Shown here piece by piece: positions 16,638-24,452 of a stretch of 64,000 bases of DNA (its first letter is position 1; each line of letters opens with the position of its first letter). The stretch is from the NCBI GenBank assembly GCA_045655005.1, contig JAZOOJ010000006.1, forward strand, positions 62,001 through 126,000, read 5' to 3'. The stretch comes from UMGS1908 sp045655005 (GTDB lineage: Bacteria > Bacillota > Clostridia > Christensenellales > UBA1242). The notes under the pieces were generated by a model. It saw only the letters and a list, made by a program, of their open reading frames with translations. It had not been told where the DNA came from and did no database searches. The position numbers and the translations under genes were made by a program.

Positions 16638-17820
16638 GTTAACTCTTTCGGTAACACAAATAAGTACATACATAAAAAACATTTTTGACAATGAAGAATT
16701 GTTGATAGGTGTTAGTGTTTATGGAGAAATAACTAATTTAAAACCGTCTGCACGAGCAATTTATTTTGATATAAAGGATAGCGATTCAGCACTTCCTTGC
16801 GTGTGCTTTGATCAGTATTTGATGAAAGATTTTAAGTTTGGTGATAAAGTTACTGTTGTTGGTAAATTAAACTACTATGCAAAAACTGGCAAACTTAGTT
16901 TTATTGTATCCAAGATTGAAAAATTTGGTGTAGGGAATTTATATAAGCAATTTATTGAATTAAAAGACCGCCTTGAAAAAGAGGGGGTGTTTGATGAACG
17001 ATATAAAAAGGATTTGCCTAAATATGCTAAACGAATAGGTGTTGTAACAAGCGAAACAGGTGCGGTGATTAGAGATATCGTAAGAGTCGCAAGAAAGAAA
17101 AATAGGTCAACCGACATTGTTTTATACCCGGTTAAGGTTCAGGGCGTGGGCTCAGATCTCGACATTATAAAAGGAATTAAATTCTTAGATAATTACAATG
17201 TCGATTTAATTATTGTTGCAAGAGGTGGTGGGTCGTTTGAAGATTATCAGCCGTTTAATACTGAACAAGTTGTTAGAGCCGTGTTTGAGTGCAAGAAACC
17301 GGTAATAAGTGCAATTGGTCACGAAAATGATTGGTCTTTAATTGATTTTGTCGCCGATGTTAGGGCTAGTACTCCAAGTGTTGCAAGTGAAATAGCGTTC
17401 TTTGATGAAAAGCAATATTTGGAAAATCTTTATAATATTTTAAAGTATTCTATTTTAAAGTTGGAGGAATCCAATAGGAATAGTAAGGGAATATTGGACA
17501 ACTTAGGTGAAATGCTTACTTTAAACTATGAAAGCATTGTAAAAGACAAAAAGAATCGCATTGATGAATTATCTAACAAGTTGGCGGTTTTGATGGATAA
17601 AAATTTGGATAATTTCACAAATTTATTGGATAAATTGTCAATAAGAATAAGTAGTTCAAATCCAGTTGAAATTATTAAGAGAGGTTTCACTCAAACTAAA
17701 AATAGTAAAGGTTTAGTTTTGAATTCGATTGCAGATTTGAAAGTCGGAGAAGAGGTAGAAACTTTGTTTATTGATGGAAGCATATATTCCGAAATAAAAA
17801 CTATTAAGGAGAAAAAGTGA
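16630..17820 (+). CDS. xseA: Exodeoxyribonuclease VII large subunit
   Basis: A 396-aa XseA: N-terminal OB-fold (VYGEITNLKP, IYFDIKD), catalytic region with RIGVVTSETGAVIRDI, IIVARGGGSFEDYQPFN and GHENDWSLIDFVAD, then a long helical C-terminal part that binds XseB. The enzyme degrades single-stranded DNA to oligonucleotides. I chose ATG 16630 inside the end of nusB over TTG 16621. folD, often placed between nusB and xseA, is absent. Confidence 0.95.
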   Translation: MTKLTLSVTQISTYIKNIFDNEELLIGVSVYGEITNLKPSARAIYFDIKDSDSALPCVCFDQYLMKDFKFGDKVTVVGKLNYYAKTGKLSFIVSKIEKFGVGNLYKQFIELKDRLEKEGVFDERYKKDLPKYAKRIGVVTSETGAVIRDIVRVARKKNRSTDIVLYPVKVQGVGSDLDIIKGIKFLDNYNVDLIIVARGGGSFEDYQPFNTEQVVRAVFECKKPVISAIGHENDWSLIDFVADVRASTPSVASEIAFFDEKQYLENLYNILKYSILKLEESNRNSKGILDNLGEMLTLNYESIVKDKKNRIDELSNKLAVLMDKNLDNFTNLLDKLSIRISSSNPVEIIKRGFTQTKNSKGLVLNSIADLKVGEEVETLFIDGSIYSEIKTIKEKK

Positions 17821-18044
17821 TGAGTAATGAAGAATCTATTAAAAGATTAGAGGAAATAGCGGGTGAATTAGCAACACAAAATATTGATATTGAATTAGCA
17901 ACGAAATTATTTGAAGAAGGTGTTACTATTATAAAGGAGAATTATAATCAACTAAAGTCGGCATCTGCAAGAGTAGTGGTTTTAAAGAAGGAATTAGAAG
18001 AATATGCTGAAATTAATTTTGATTGTCTTGACGAAGATAAATAA
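17820..18044 (+). CDS. xseB: Exodeoxyribonuclease VII small subunit
   Basis: A 74-aa helical protein with the XseB pattern (SIKRLEEIAGELATQNIDIELATKLFEEGV begins it, split here: SIKRLEEIAGELATQ, then LFEEGVTII). Several copies bind the XseA C-terminal helices. ATG 17820 overlaps the xseA stop (TGATG) and follows AAGGAG. Confidence 0.92.
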   Translation: MSNEESIKRLEEIAGELATQNIDIELATKLFEEGVTIIKENYNQLKSASARVVVLKKELEEYAEINFDCLDEDK

Positions 18045-18088
18045 TTCGACAAAATAAATAGAATATTAAAATTTTAATAAAAGAAACT

Positions 18089-18116
18089 ATCCTTATACAT
18101 TGTATAAGGATTTTTT
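18089..18116 (+). terminator. Terminator of xseAB that carries the spoIVB ribosome-binding site
   Basis: ATCCTTATAC/GTATAAGGAT, a perfect 10-bp stem with an ATT loop and a T6 run ending at 18116, the base before the spoIVB ATG. The only Shine-Dalgarno for spoIVB, AAGGA (18106-18110), is the 3' arm of this stem. Confidence 0.85.
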
Positions 18117-19235
18117 ATGTTTAAAAGACTAAAATTTTTTATTGTAAATTTTTTAATTGTCGCAATCGTGGGATTATTGCCGGTAATAAACACGTCAAAT
18201 TTTAATGTGGTTATGAGCGGTAATATTTGCCCATCTAATATAATAGATAAAATTTTTCAGTTGGTAAAACCTGACTCAAAGATTAAAGAAACAGAAGTTA
18301 TTGAAAGATTTAAGGTGCACGTTAGCGGAAGGCCTATCGGTTTTTCAATTGATGCGGATGGAGTTGTGGTTGTTTCTATGGGAGAAATTAAAACATCTTC
18401 TGGATTTATTAATTCCCCATGTGAAGTGTCTGGTATTAAACCGGGAGATATTATTAAAAGAGTGAATGGTGTGGAAATTACAAGCGGAGAAAGGCTGATC
18501 GATGTAGTAAATTCAAAGCCGGGCGAGGTATGTAATATAGAACTAAATAGGAAAGGAGAAACGATGTATGTTGATGTCTGCCCGATTTACGATGAATTTG
18601 CACTTTCTTATAGGTTGGGTGTGTGGGTAAGAGATAATTCGGTTGGGGTTGGCACAGTTACTTACGTAACACAAGACAATTGTTTTAGTGCGTTAGGTCA
18701 TCCAGTGACGGATGCAGACACTTCAACAATTTTGCCTGTTGGCGTAGGAAGAACATTTAAATGTTCGATAGTAGGGGTAAAAAAAGGCATTAAGGGTGAA
18801 CCGGGAGAACTAAAAGGTCTATTTTTAAAAACATCAAATGAAGTCGGTAGTATTCTAAGCAATACAACGACTGGAATAAGAGGACAATTTGTGTCCAGTG
18901 AAACAAGCGAAATGTTCAAAGATTTAGAACTTACTGAGGTCGCATTGAGAAAAGAGGTAAGCGTTGGTGATGCTTCTATTTATACTACAATAGATGGCAA
19001 TACACCAAAGCTTTACAATATTGAAATTATTAAAACTAATCATATCAACAGTTATGGGAATAAGTGTATGGTCATTAGAATTACAGATAAAGAACTTTTA
19101 ACTAAAACAGGTGGCATTGTTCAAGGAATGAGTGGTAGTCCAATCTTGCAAAATGGTAAACTTATTGGATGTGTAACACACGTTTTCATTAATGACCCTA
19201 GTAAAGGGTTTGCGGATTTTATTGATTTAAAATAA
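18117..19235 (+). CDS. spoIVB: SpoIVB serine peptidase
   Basis: A 372-aa S55 peptidase: N-terminal signal-anchor helix, PDZ domain (about 85-155; SPCEVSGIKPGDIIKRVNG), and the catalytic region with His195 in SALGHPVTD and the Ser of GMSGSPI (about residue 340). In B. subtilis it is made in the forespore and triggers pro-sigma-K processing by cleaving SpoIVFA. Directly upstream of the Spo0A-like gene, as in other spore formers; recN, usually before it, is missing. Its start codon touches the upstream terminator, so translation of read-through mRNA may be blocked. Confidence 0.93.
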   Translation: MFKRLKFFIVNFLIVAIVGLLPVINTSNFNVVMSGNICPSNIIDKIFQLVKPDSKIKETEVIERFKVHVSGRPIGFSIDADGVVVVSMGEIKTSSGFINSPCEVSGIKPGDIIKRVNGVEITSGERLIDVVNSKPGEVCNIELNRKGETMYVDVCPIYDEFALSYRLGVWVRDNSVGVGTVTYVTQDNCFSALGHPVTDADTSTILPVGVGRTFKCSIVGVKKGIKGEPGELKGLFLKTSNEVGSILSNTTTGIRGQFVSSETSEMFKDLELTEVALRKEVSVGDASIYTTIDGNTPKLYNIEIIKTNHINSYGNKCMVIRITDKELLTKTGGIVQGMSGSPILQNGKLIGCVTHVFINDPSKGFADFIDLK

Positions 19236-19252
19236 TAAAAAAACATTTATAT

Positions 19253-19307
19253 TATTCAAAAATATTCAAAAATAATAAAAGATATTCAAAAATATTCAAA
19301 AATAATA
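19253..19307 (+). repeat. Helically phased A-tract repeats (TATTCAAAAA at 10-bp steps)
   Basis: TATTCAAAAA begins at 19253, 19263, 19283 and 19293, with a degenerate copy at 19273, giving A4-A5 tracts about every 10 bp. A 24-base direct repeat occurs at 19254-19277 and 19284-19307. The array ends nine bases before the -35 at 19316, so it is placed to bend DNA upstream of that promoter. Confidence 0.75.
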
Positions 19308-19315
19308 TAAAATTG

Positions 19316-19345
19316 TTGGACATTTTAGCTTATCTCTGTTATACT
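19316..19345 (+). promoter_or_regulatory. Promoter of the Spo0A-like gene
   Basis: TTGGAC (19316-19321), 18-base spacer, TATACT (19340-19345) with TGT extended -10. It is vegetative (sigma-A type) in appearance. Confidence 0.7.
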
Positions 19346-19376
19346 GATATTTATTATAGTAGGAAAAGGAGTTATA

Positions 19377-19769
19377 ATGCTTGAAGATTCACAAAAAGAA
19401 TATAAATATGTTGTAAATAAATTTTTAATGGACTACCCATTTAACACTTCTCAGGTTGGGTACGATTACTTAGTAGATTCTATTGCAATGGTTTTAGAAT
19501 CAGAAAGAAATAAAAGGTTAAGATTAGGTAAGGATATATATTCAGAACTAGCTAGTAAGGCAAGGGTGAATTTAAAATATTATGAAAAAGCCGTAAGGCA
19601 GGCATTACAAACAGTTTCTACAAATTGCAGATTTAATCAAGATGTTGAATATCCAAATGATGCTGTGAGGTTGGCGTTTAAAGCACCTACAGCAAAAAGT
19701 TTTATTTATACTATTGGAATGCAGATTATGCTAGAGAGAGATGAAAAGTTTTTTAAATTAAGCAAATAA
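19377..19769 (+). CDS. Spo0A C-terminal-domain protein lacking the receiver domain
   Basis: The 130 residues align along their whole length with the Spo0A effector domain: VGYDYLVDSIAMVLE matches KGYLYLREAISMVYN of B. subtilis Spo0A, LGKDIYSELA matches ITKVLYPDIA, the recognition helix KYYEKAVRQALQ matches SRVERAIRHAIE, and KAPTAKSFI matches the PTNSEFI block. There is no phosphoacceptor receiver domain and no room for one: promoter and AAGGAG lie directly before ATG 19377. Its place after spoIVB is the spo0A locus. It could be a phosphorylation-independent Spo0A or a divergent paralogue; a full-length spo0A elsewhere cannot be excluded. Confidence 0.8.
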   Translation: MLEDSQKEYKYVVNKFLMDYPFNTSQVGYDYLVDSIAMVLESERNKRLRLGKDIYSELASKARVNLKYYEKAVRQALQTVSTNCRFNQDVEYPNDAVRLAFKAPTAKSFIYTIGMQIMLERDEKFFKLSK

Positions 19770-19778
19770 TTAAAATAG

Positions 19779-19807
19779 TTGTGTTAATGCTTTTTATGTG
19801 CTAAAAT
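19779..19807 (+). promoter_or_regulatory. Promoter of pcrA
   Basis: TTGTGT (19779-19784), 17-base spacer, TAAAAT (19802-19807) with TGC extended -10. The GTG at 19798 lies upstream of the -10, which rules it out as the start. Confidence 0.65.
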
Positions 19808-19842
19808 TAATTGGTAAAATTGTTAATTTTAGGAGTATTATT

Positions 19843-22140
19843 TTGGCTAGTATAGTAGATAATTTAAATAATGAACAAAGGCTCCCAGCGCTTCATACAG
19901 AGGGTCCTGTGTTGGTGACTGCTGGGGCTGGTAGTGGAAAAACAAGGCTTTTAACTCATAGGATTGCACATCTAATTCAAGATATGGGAGTGGCTCCTTC
20001 AAATATACTTGCAATTACTTTCACAAATAAAGCAGCAAATGAAATGAAAGAGAGGTTGTCAAAACTTCTCTCTTTTGGTGTACAAGGAATGTGGATTTTT
20101 ACTTTCCACTCTATGTGTTCAAGAATTTTAAGGATGAATGGCGATAGGGTTGGTCTTGATAAAAATTTTTCAATTTATGGAGATAGTGAAAAAGATAGGC
20201 TTATAAAAAGAGTTCTTCAAAACAATCCAGAATTTGTGAAGCTTGAAAAAAACAAATTAAAACCAGAGTCTGTTGCCTGGCACATTTCAAATGCAAAAAA
20301 TGAATTACTGTCACCAGATATGTATGCTATAAAAATTAAAAGAGATATTTATGCAAATATAATTATCAAAGCATATGAAGACTATCAAAGGGAATTGTTA
20401 ATAGCAAACGCTGTTGATTTTGATGATATGCTATGTAAGACCTATGAACTACTTATAAACAATAATGACGTAAGAGAATTTTACCAAGATAAGTTTAAAT
20501 ATATTCACGTTGACGAGTTTCAAGACACTAATGTTGTTCAATATGAACTTGTTAGAATGTTAGGAGCAAAGCACAATAATGTATTTGCCGTCGGAGATGA
20601 AGACCAGTGCATATATTCTTGGCGAGGTGCGAAGTTTACAAACGTTCAAAAATTTATAGACGATAATAAGGATATTGCTATATTTAAGTTGGAACAAAAC
20701 TATCGCTCTACTTCAAAAATATTAGATGCTGCAAATAGGATTATAAAAAACAACTCTAACAGATTAGAAAAAAATCTTTGGACAGAGAATGATGAAGGTA
20801 GTGATATTAAATTTTATACTGGATACAGCGATCACGAAGAGGCAGAATTTGTTGCGTCAAAGATAAAGAAAATGGTAATGGAAGACGGAAAACATTTTTC
20901 AGATTTTGCTGTTTTAATGCGTGTGAATGCCTTATCAAGGGTATTTGAAGAAAAGTTTTTAAACTATCAGATACCTTATCAAGTATATGGTGGATTCAAA
21001 TTTTTTGAAAGAAAAGAAGTAAAAGATACTTTGGCTTATTTAAAACTTGTATCAAATCCAAAAGATAACGACAGTTTTGTAAGAGTTCTGGCTTTCCCTA
21101 AAAAAGGAATAGGTGAAGCAACGGTAAAGAAGCTATTGGATACAAGTAGCGTTTATGGACTAAGTGCGTATGAAATTGCAAGGACAGGAATGGGTATAGA
21201 TGAGTCAACCATAAAAAAACTTGCACCGGTAGTAAACTTAATTCAGTCATATATTGAACAAAAAGCGGTATTGTCAATTTCTCTATTAACAAACAAAGTT
21301 GTCGATGAGTGTTGTTTAAAGACTGCCTATTCAAGAGAGATTGAAGAAGAATTGTCAAAAATTCAAAACATTGAGATGTTACAAAAGTCAGTTCTTGAAT
21401 ACGAAGAAGCAAATGAAGACCCAACGCTTGAAGATTATTTGCAATCGGTTACGCTTTCAAGAGATATTGATGAAATGAAAGATGAAGATAATAATGTGTC
21501 AATTATGACCATACACTCTGCAAAAGGATTAGAATTTCCAATTGTTTTTGTTGTTGGTTTAGTTGAGGGGGTTTTACCAACTTCAAGGTCTTTGTATTCA
21601 AGCAATCCAAATGATTTAGAAGAAGAGCGTAGGCTAATGTATGTTGCAACAACAAGAGCAAAAGAAGAATTAATATATACAAGACCTACAACAAGATTTA
21701 GTTTTGAAACAAAAAGGACAGAATCAACAACTGCTTCAAGATTTTTGAAAGAGTCGGGCATAAAAGCAATTGAAACGTCGCCACGTAAAGAATATGGAGC
21801 AGATTATACATCAGAAAGAGATTATTTTCACTCTTCATCAAATTATAGGACAAGAAGCGATAGTTTTAGTTCTGGTGCTAGGTATATGTCGTCAAATGTG
21901 GGATTTGATGACAGAAGTGATGTTATTGCAGAAGAGAAACCAAAGTTAACAGCAGAAAAAGTTAATGAATATAAAAAATTCAAAGTAGGAACATTTGTAT
22001 CACATAAAAGTTTTGGTAGGGGTGTGGTAACAGTCGCTGTAACTGATCCAAGTTCGGGTTTTGTTACTATTAAGTTTGACAATGTAGGCATAAAAACATT
22101 ATCATTAAAATTTGCACCATTAACAATTTTGGAGGAATAA
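19843..22140 (+). CDS. pcrA: ATP-dependent DNA helicase PcrA/UvrD
   Basis: A 765-aa superfamily 1A helicase. Motifs in order: Q-motif LNNEQRLPAL, Walker A AGAGSGKTRLL (Lys33), TFTNKAANEM, DEFQDTNVVQY, GDEDQCIYSWRGA, LEQNYRSTSKIL, TIHSAKGLEFPIVFVVGL and RRLMYVATTRAKEEL. The C-terminus has the Tudor-like RNAP-binding fold (VSHKSFGRGVV). It unwinds 3'-5' in repair and clears recombinase. TTG 19843 is taken as start: AGGAG lies seven bases upstream and the promoter -10 at 19802 excludes the upstream GTG. ligA follows one base later. Confidence 0.95.
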   Translation: MASIVDNLNNEQRLPALHTEGPVLVTAGAGSGKTRLLTHRIAHLIQDMGVAPSNILAITFTNKAANEMKERLSKLLSFGVQGMWIFTFHSMCSRILRMNGDRVGLDKNFSIYGDSEKDRLIKRVLQNNPEFVKLEKNKLKPESVAWHISNAKNELLSPDMYAIKIKRDIYANIIIKAYEDYQRELLIANAVDFDDMLCKTYELLINNNDVREFYQDKFKYIHVDEFQDTNVVQYELVRMLGAKHNNVFAVGDEDQCIYSWRGAKFTNVQKFIDDNKDIAIFKLEQNYRSTSKILDAANRIIKNNSNRLEKNLWTENDEGSDIKFYTGYSDHEEAEFVASKIKKMVMEDGKHFSDFAVLMRVNALSRVFEEKFLNYQIPYQVYGGFKFFERKEVKDTLAYLKLVSNPKDNDSFVRVLAFPKKGIGEATVKKLLDTSSVYGLSAYEIARTGMGIDESTIKKLAPVVNLIQSYIEQKAVLSISLLTNKVVDECCLKTAYSREIEEELSKIQNIEMLQKSVLEYEEANEDPTLEDYLQSVTLSRDIDEMKDEDNNVSIMTIHSAKGLEFPIVFVVGLVEGVLPTSRSLYSSNPNDLEEERRLMYVATTRAKEELIYTRPTTRFSFETKRTESTTASRFLKESGIKAIETSPRKEYGADYTSERDYFHSSSNYRTRSDSFSSGARYMSSNVGFDDRSDVIAEEKPKLTAEKVNEYKKFKVGTFVSHKSFGRGVVTVAVTDPSSGFVTIKFDNVGIKTLSLKFAPLTILEE

Positions 22141-22141
22141 A

Positions 22142-24115
22142 ATGGCAGAGCAAAAGCAAGACAGAATGAAATTTTTAATTGATGAGATAAATAAGCATAA
22201 TTACAATTACTATACTTTGCTAAATCCAACAATCTCAGACCAAGAATATGATAAACTTTATTATGAGCTGGTTGACCTAGAAGAAGAGTTAGGGGTCATT
22301 GAGCCAAATTCTCCAACTCAACGTGTTGGAGGAGATGTTCAATCGAACTTTGAAAAACATACTCACTCGGTAAGACTATATTCACTAAATAAAGTCCGCT
22401 CATCAGAAGAACTTTCATCTTGGGTTCAAGAAATGAAGAGATTCTCGCCAAATACTGCAATATCATTAGAATATAAATTTGATGGTTTACAACTTGTTTT
22501 AGAGTATAATGATGGAAAGTTTGTTCGTGCGACAACAAGAGGTAATGGCCGTATTGGCGAAGATGTAACAAATCAAGTAAAAACAATAAAGTCTGTGCCA
22601 TTATCTATAAATTATCAAGGTCATTTAATAGTTCAAGGTGAAGGAATGATGACGCAAAGTAATTTAAAATTATATAACGAAAGTGCTGATATTGCACTTA
22701 AAAATGCACGGAATGGGGTTGCGGGTGCTATCCGGAATTTAGACCCAAAAGAAACGGCAAAAAGACGTTTAGATTACTTTTGTTACTCTATATTAGAGTG
22801 CGAAAAAACTTTTACATCACAAGAAGAAATGCATCTATTTTTGCAAGACAACTATTTTAAAACGGGTGACTTTTTTAAATTATGCAACACAGAGGAAGAA
22901 CTTTTAAAGGAAATTAATGAAGTAGATAAAGTCAAAGAAAAACTTGATGTGATGATTGATGGGGTTGTTTTAAAAATAAACGATGTATCTGTTCGTGAAG
23001 ATATCGGGTACACCAACAAATTCCCCAAATGGGCAATGGCATTTAAATTTGAGGCACAAGAAGTTTCAACCGTTTTAGAAGATGTAATTTGGCAAGTAGG
23101 AAGAAGCGGAAAGGTTACGCCAATTGCGATACTTGAACCGACCGAGCTTGCAGGTGCAACAATCCAAAGAGCGACATTAAATAACTTTGATGATATTACA
23201 AAGAAAAGGGTAATGATAAACAGTAAGGTGTTAATAAGACGTAGCAATGAAGTAATACCAGAAGTATTGGGATTGCTGGAGAAGTTTGAAAATTCAATAG
23301 AAATAAAAGAACCGGAATCTTGTCCATGTTGCGGAAGCAAACTTATTAAAAAAGGTCCATTGCTATATTGCACAAACAGAGATGGTTGCTATGAACAGAT
23401 GGTTGACAGAATTTCACATTTTGCATCAAGAGATGCCATGAATATTGATGGTTTATCAATAAAAACCATTGAACAGTTATGTAAGGAACTTTCACTCTCA
23501 GAACCTGCCGATTTGTATTCCATTACAAAAGAACAATTACTTTCGTTAGATAAAGTGAAAGAAAAGAAAGCAACAAATATTCTAAATGCTATTGAAAAGT
23601 CGAAAAAAGTGAGTTTGGATAAATTTATTTATGCAATAGGTATTCCAGAAGTTGGCGATAAAACAGCAAGAGATTTGGCAAGACGATTTAAAACATTGGA
23701 AAATTTAAAATCTGCTACAATCGATGACTTTTTAAAGGTAAAAGATATTGGAGATGTTATTGCAAATAATATTTTGCAGTTTTTTGCAGATGAGCAAAAT
23801 TTGAAAGAAATTAATGATTTAATTGCTTGTGGAGTTAAAATACTATCGACTGAAAATGCTCCACATATTGAAAGCGAATTAACAGGTAAAAAGATTGTAC
23901 TAACTGGTGGGCTTGAAAGATATTCAAGAAATGAAGCAAGTGATATAATAAGAAAACTTGGAGGAGAATGTGTTTCGTCGGTGTCAAAGAATACCGATTT
24001 GGTAGTTGCAGGAAGCGATGCAGGAAGCAAATTGGACAAGGCAAAATCATTAAATATTAAAGTAATAAATGAAGATGATTTTATTAAAATAATTGAAAAA
24101 TACGAAATAGTTTGA
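22142..24115 (+). CDS. ligA: NAD-dependent DNA ligase LigA
   Basis: A 657-aa ligase: domain Ia (YNYYTLLNPTISDQEYD), adenylation domain with catalytic Lys112 in EYKFDG, GVAGAIRNLDP, OB-fold, Cys4 zinc finger (CPCCGSKL ... YCTNRDGC), helix-hairpin-helix repeats and a C-terminal BRCT domain (GKKIVLTGGLERYSRNEA). It seals nicks in replication and repair. It starts one base after the pcrA stop, the conserved pcrA-ligA pair; purB or lipoprotein genes seen nearby in some Firmicutes are absent. Confidence 0.96.
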   Translation: MAEQKQDRMKFLIDEINKHNYNYYTLLNPTISDQEYDKLYYELVDLEEELGVIEPNSPTQRVGGDVQSNFEKHTHSVRLYSLNKVRSSEELSSWVQEMKRFSPNTAISLEYKFDGLQLVLEYNDGKFVRATTRGNGRIGEDVTNQVKTIKSVPLSINYQGHLIVQGEGMMTQSNLKLYNESADIALKNARNGVAGAIRNLDPKETAKRRLDYFCYSILECEKTFTSQEEMHLFLQDNYFKTGDFFKLCNTEEELLKEINEVDKVKEKLDVMIDGVVLKINDVSVREDIGYTNKFPKWAMAFKFEAQEVSTVLEDVIWQVGRSGKVTPIAILEPTELAGATIQRATLNNFDDITKKRVMINSKVLIRRSNEVIPEVLGLLEKFENSIEIKEPESCPCCGSKLIKKGPLLYCTNRDGCYEQMVDRISHFASRDAMNIDGLSIKTIEQLCKELSLSEPADLYSITKEQLLSLDKVKEKKATNILNAIEKSKKVSLDKFIYAIGIPEVGDKTARDLARRFKTLENLKSATIDDFLKVKDIGDVIANNILQFFADEQNLKEINDLIACGVKILSTENAPHIESELTGKKIVLTGGLERYSRNEASDIIRKLGGECVSSVSKNTDLVVAGSDAGSKLDKAKSLNIKVINEDDFIKIIEKYEIV

Positions 24116-24121
24116 TATACT
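24093..24121 (+). promoter_or_regulatory. Promoter of gatCAB inside the end of ligA
   Basis: TTGAAA (24093-24098), 17-base spacer, TATACT (24116-24121) with TGA extended -10, overlapping the ligA stop codon. Confidence 0.7.
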
Positions 24122-24144
24122 AGACTAGATATTTATAGGGGTAA

Positions 24145-24438
24145 ATGAATATGGAAAAAAATATTATCGAAATAAGTGACGTAGAACACGTTGCAAAACT
24201 TTCAAGACTTGAATTTTCAGATGAAGAATTAATAAAAATTCAAAAAGACTTGGCAGGAATTGTTGAACATTTTTCAGTTCTTTCTTCTGTTGATACATCA
24301 AGTGTCTCAGAGATTAATGATGAAGTTGGTGCACAAAGGGCAGATATTGAATGCGAAGGATTAACAAAAGATGAAGTGATTAAAAACGCCCCACTTCATA
24401 ATAATTCGGCATTTATAGTTCCAAGAGTTGTAGAATAA
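24145..24438 (+). CDS. gatC: Glutamyl-tRNA(Gln)/aspartyl-tRNA(Asn) amidotransferase subunit C
   Basis: A 97-aa GatC: DVEHVAKLSRLEFSDEEL and the C-terminal APLHNNSAFIVPRVVE are family hallmarks. It wraps around GatA and stabilises the GatCAB complex. ATG 24145 and 24151 are both possible starts behind AGGGG. First gene of gatCAB. Confidence 0.94.
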   Translation: MNMEKNIIEISDVEHVAKLSRLEFSDEELIKIQKDLAGIVEHFSVLSSVDTSSVSEINDEVGAQRADIECEGLTKDEVIKNAPLHNNSAFIVPRVVE

Positions 24439-24452
24439 AAGGAAGAAATAGT

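Noticed and set aside
18045..18116. Sigma-F/sigma-G promoter of spoIVB
   Set aside because: GAATA near 18061 resembles a -35, but no matching -10 lies at the right distance.
19253..19307. Short CRISPR-like array
   Set aside because: Units are 10 bp with no unique spacers and no cas genes nearby; phased A-tracts explain it better.
19798..19842. Longer N-terminus for PcrA from GTG 19798
   Set aside because: It starts upstream of the promoter -10 at 19802 and the AGGAG lies before TTG 19843, which gives the family N-terminus.
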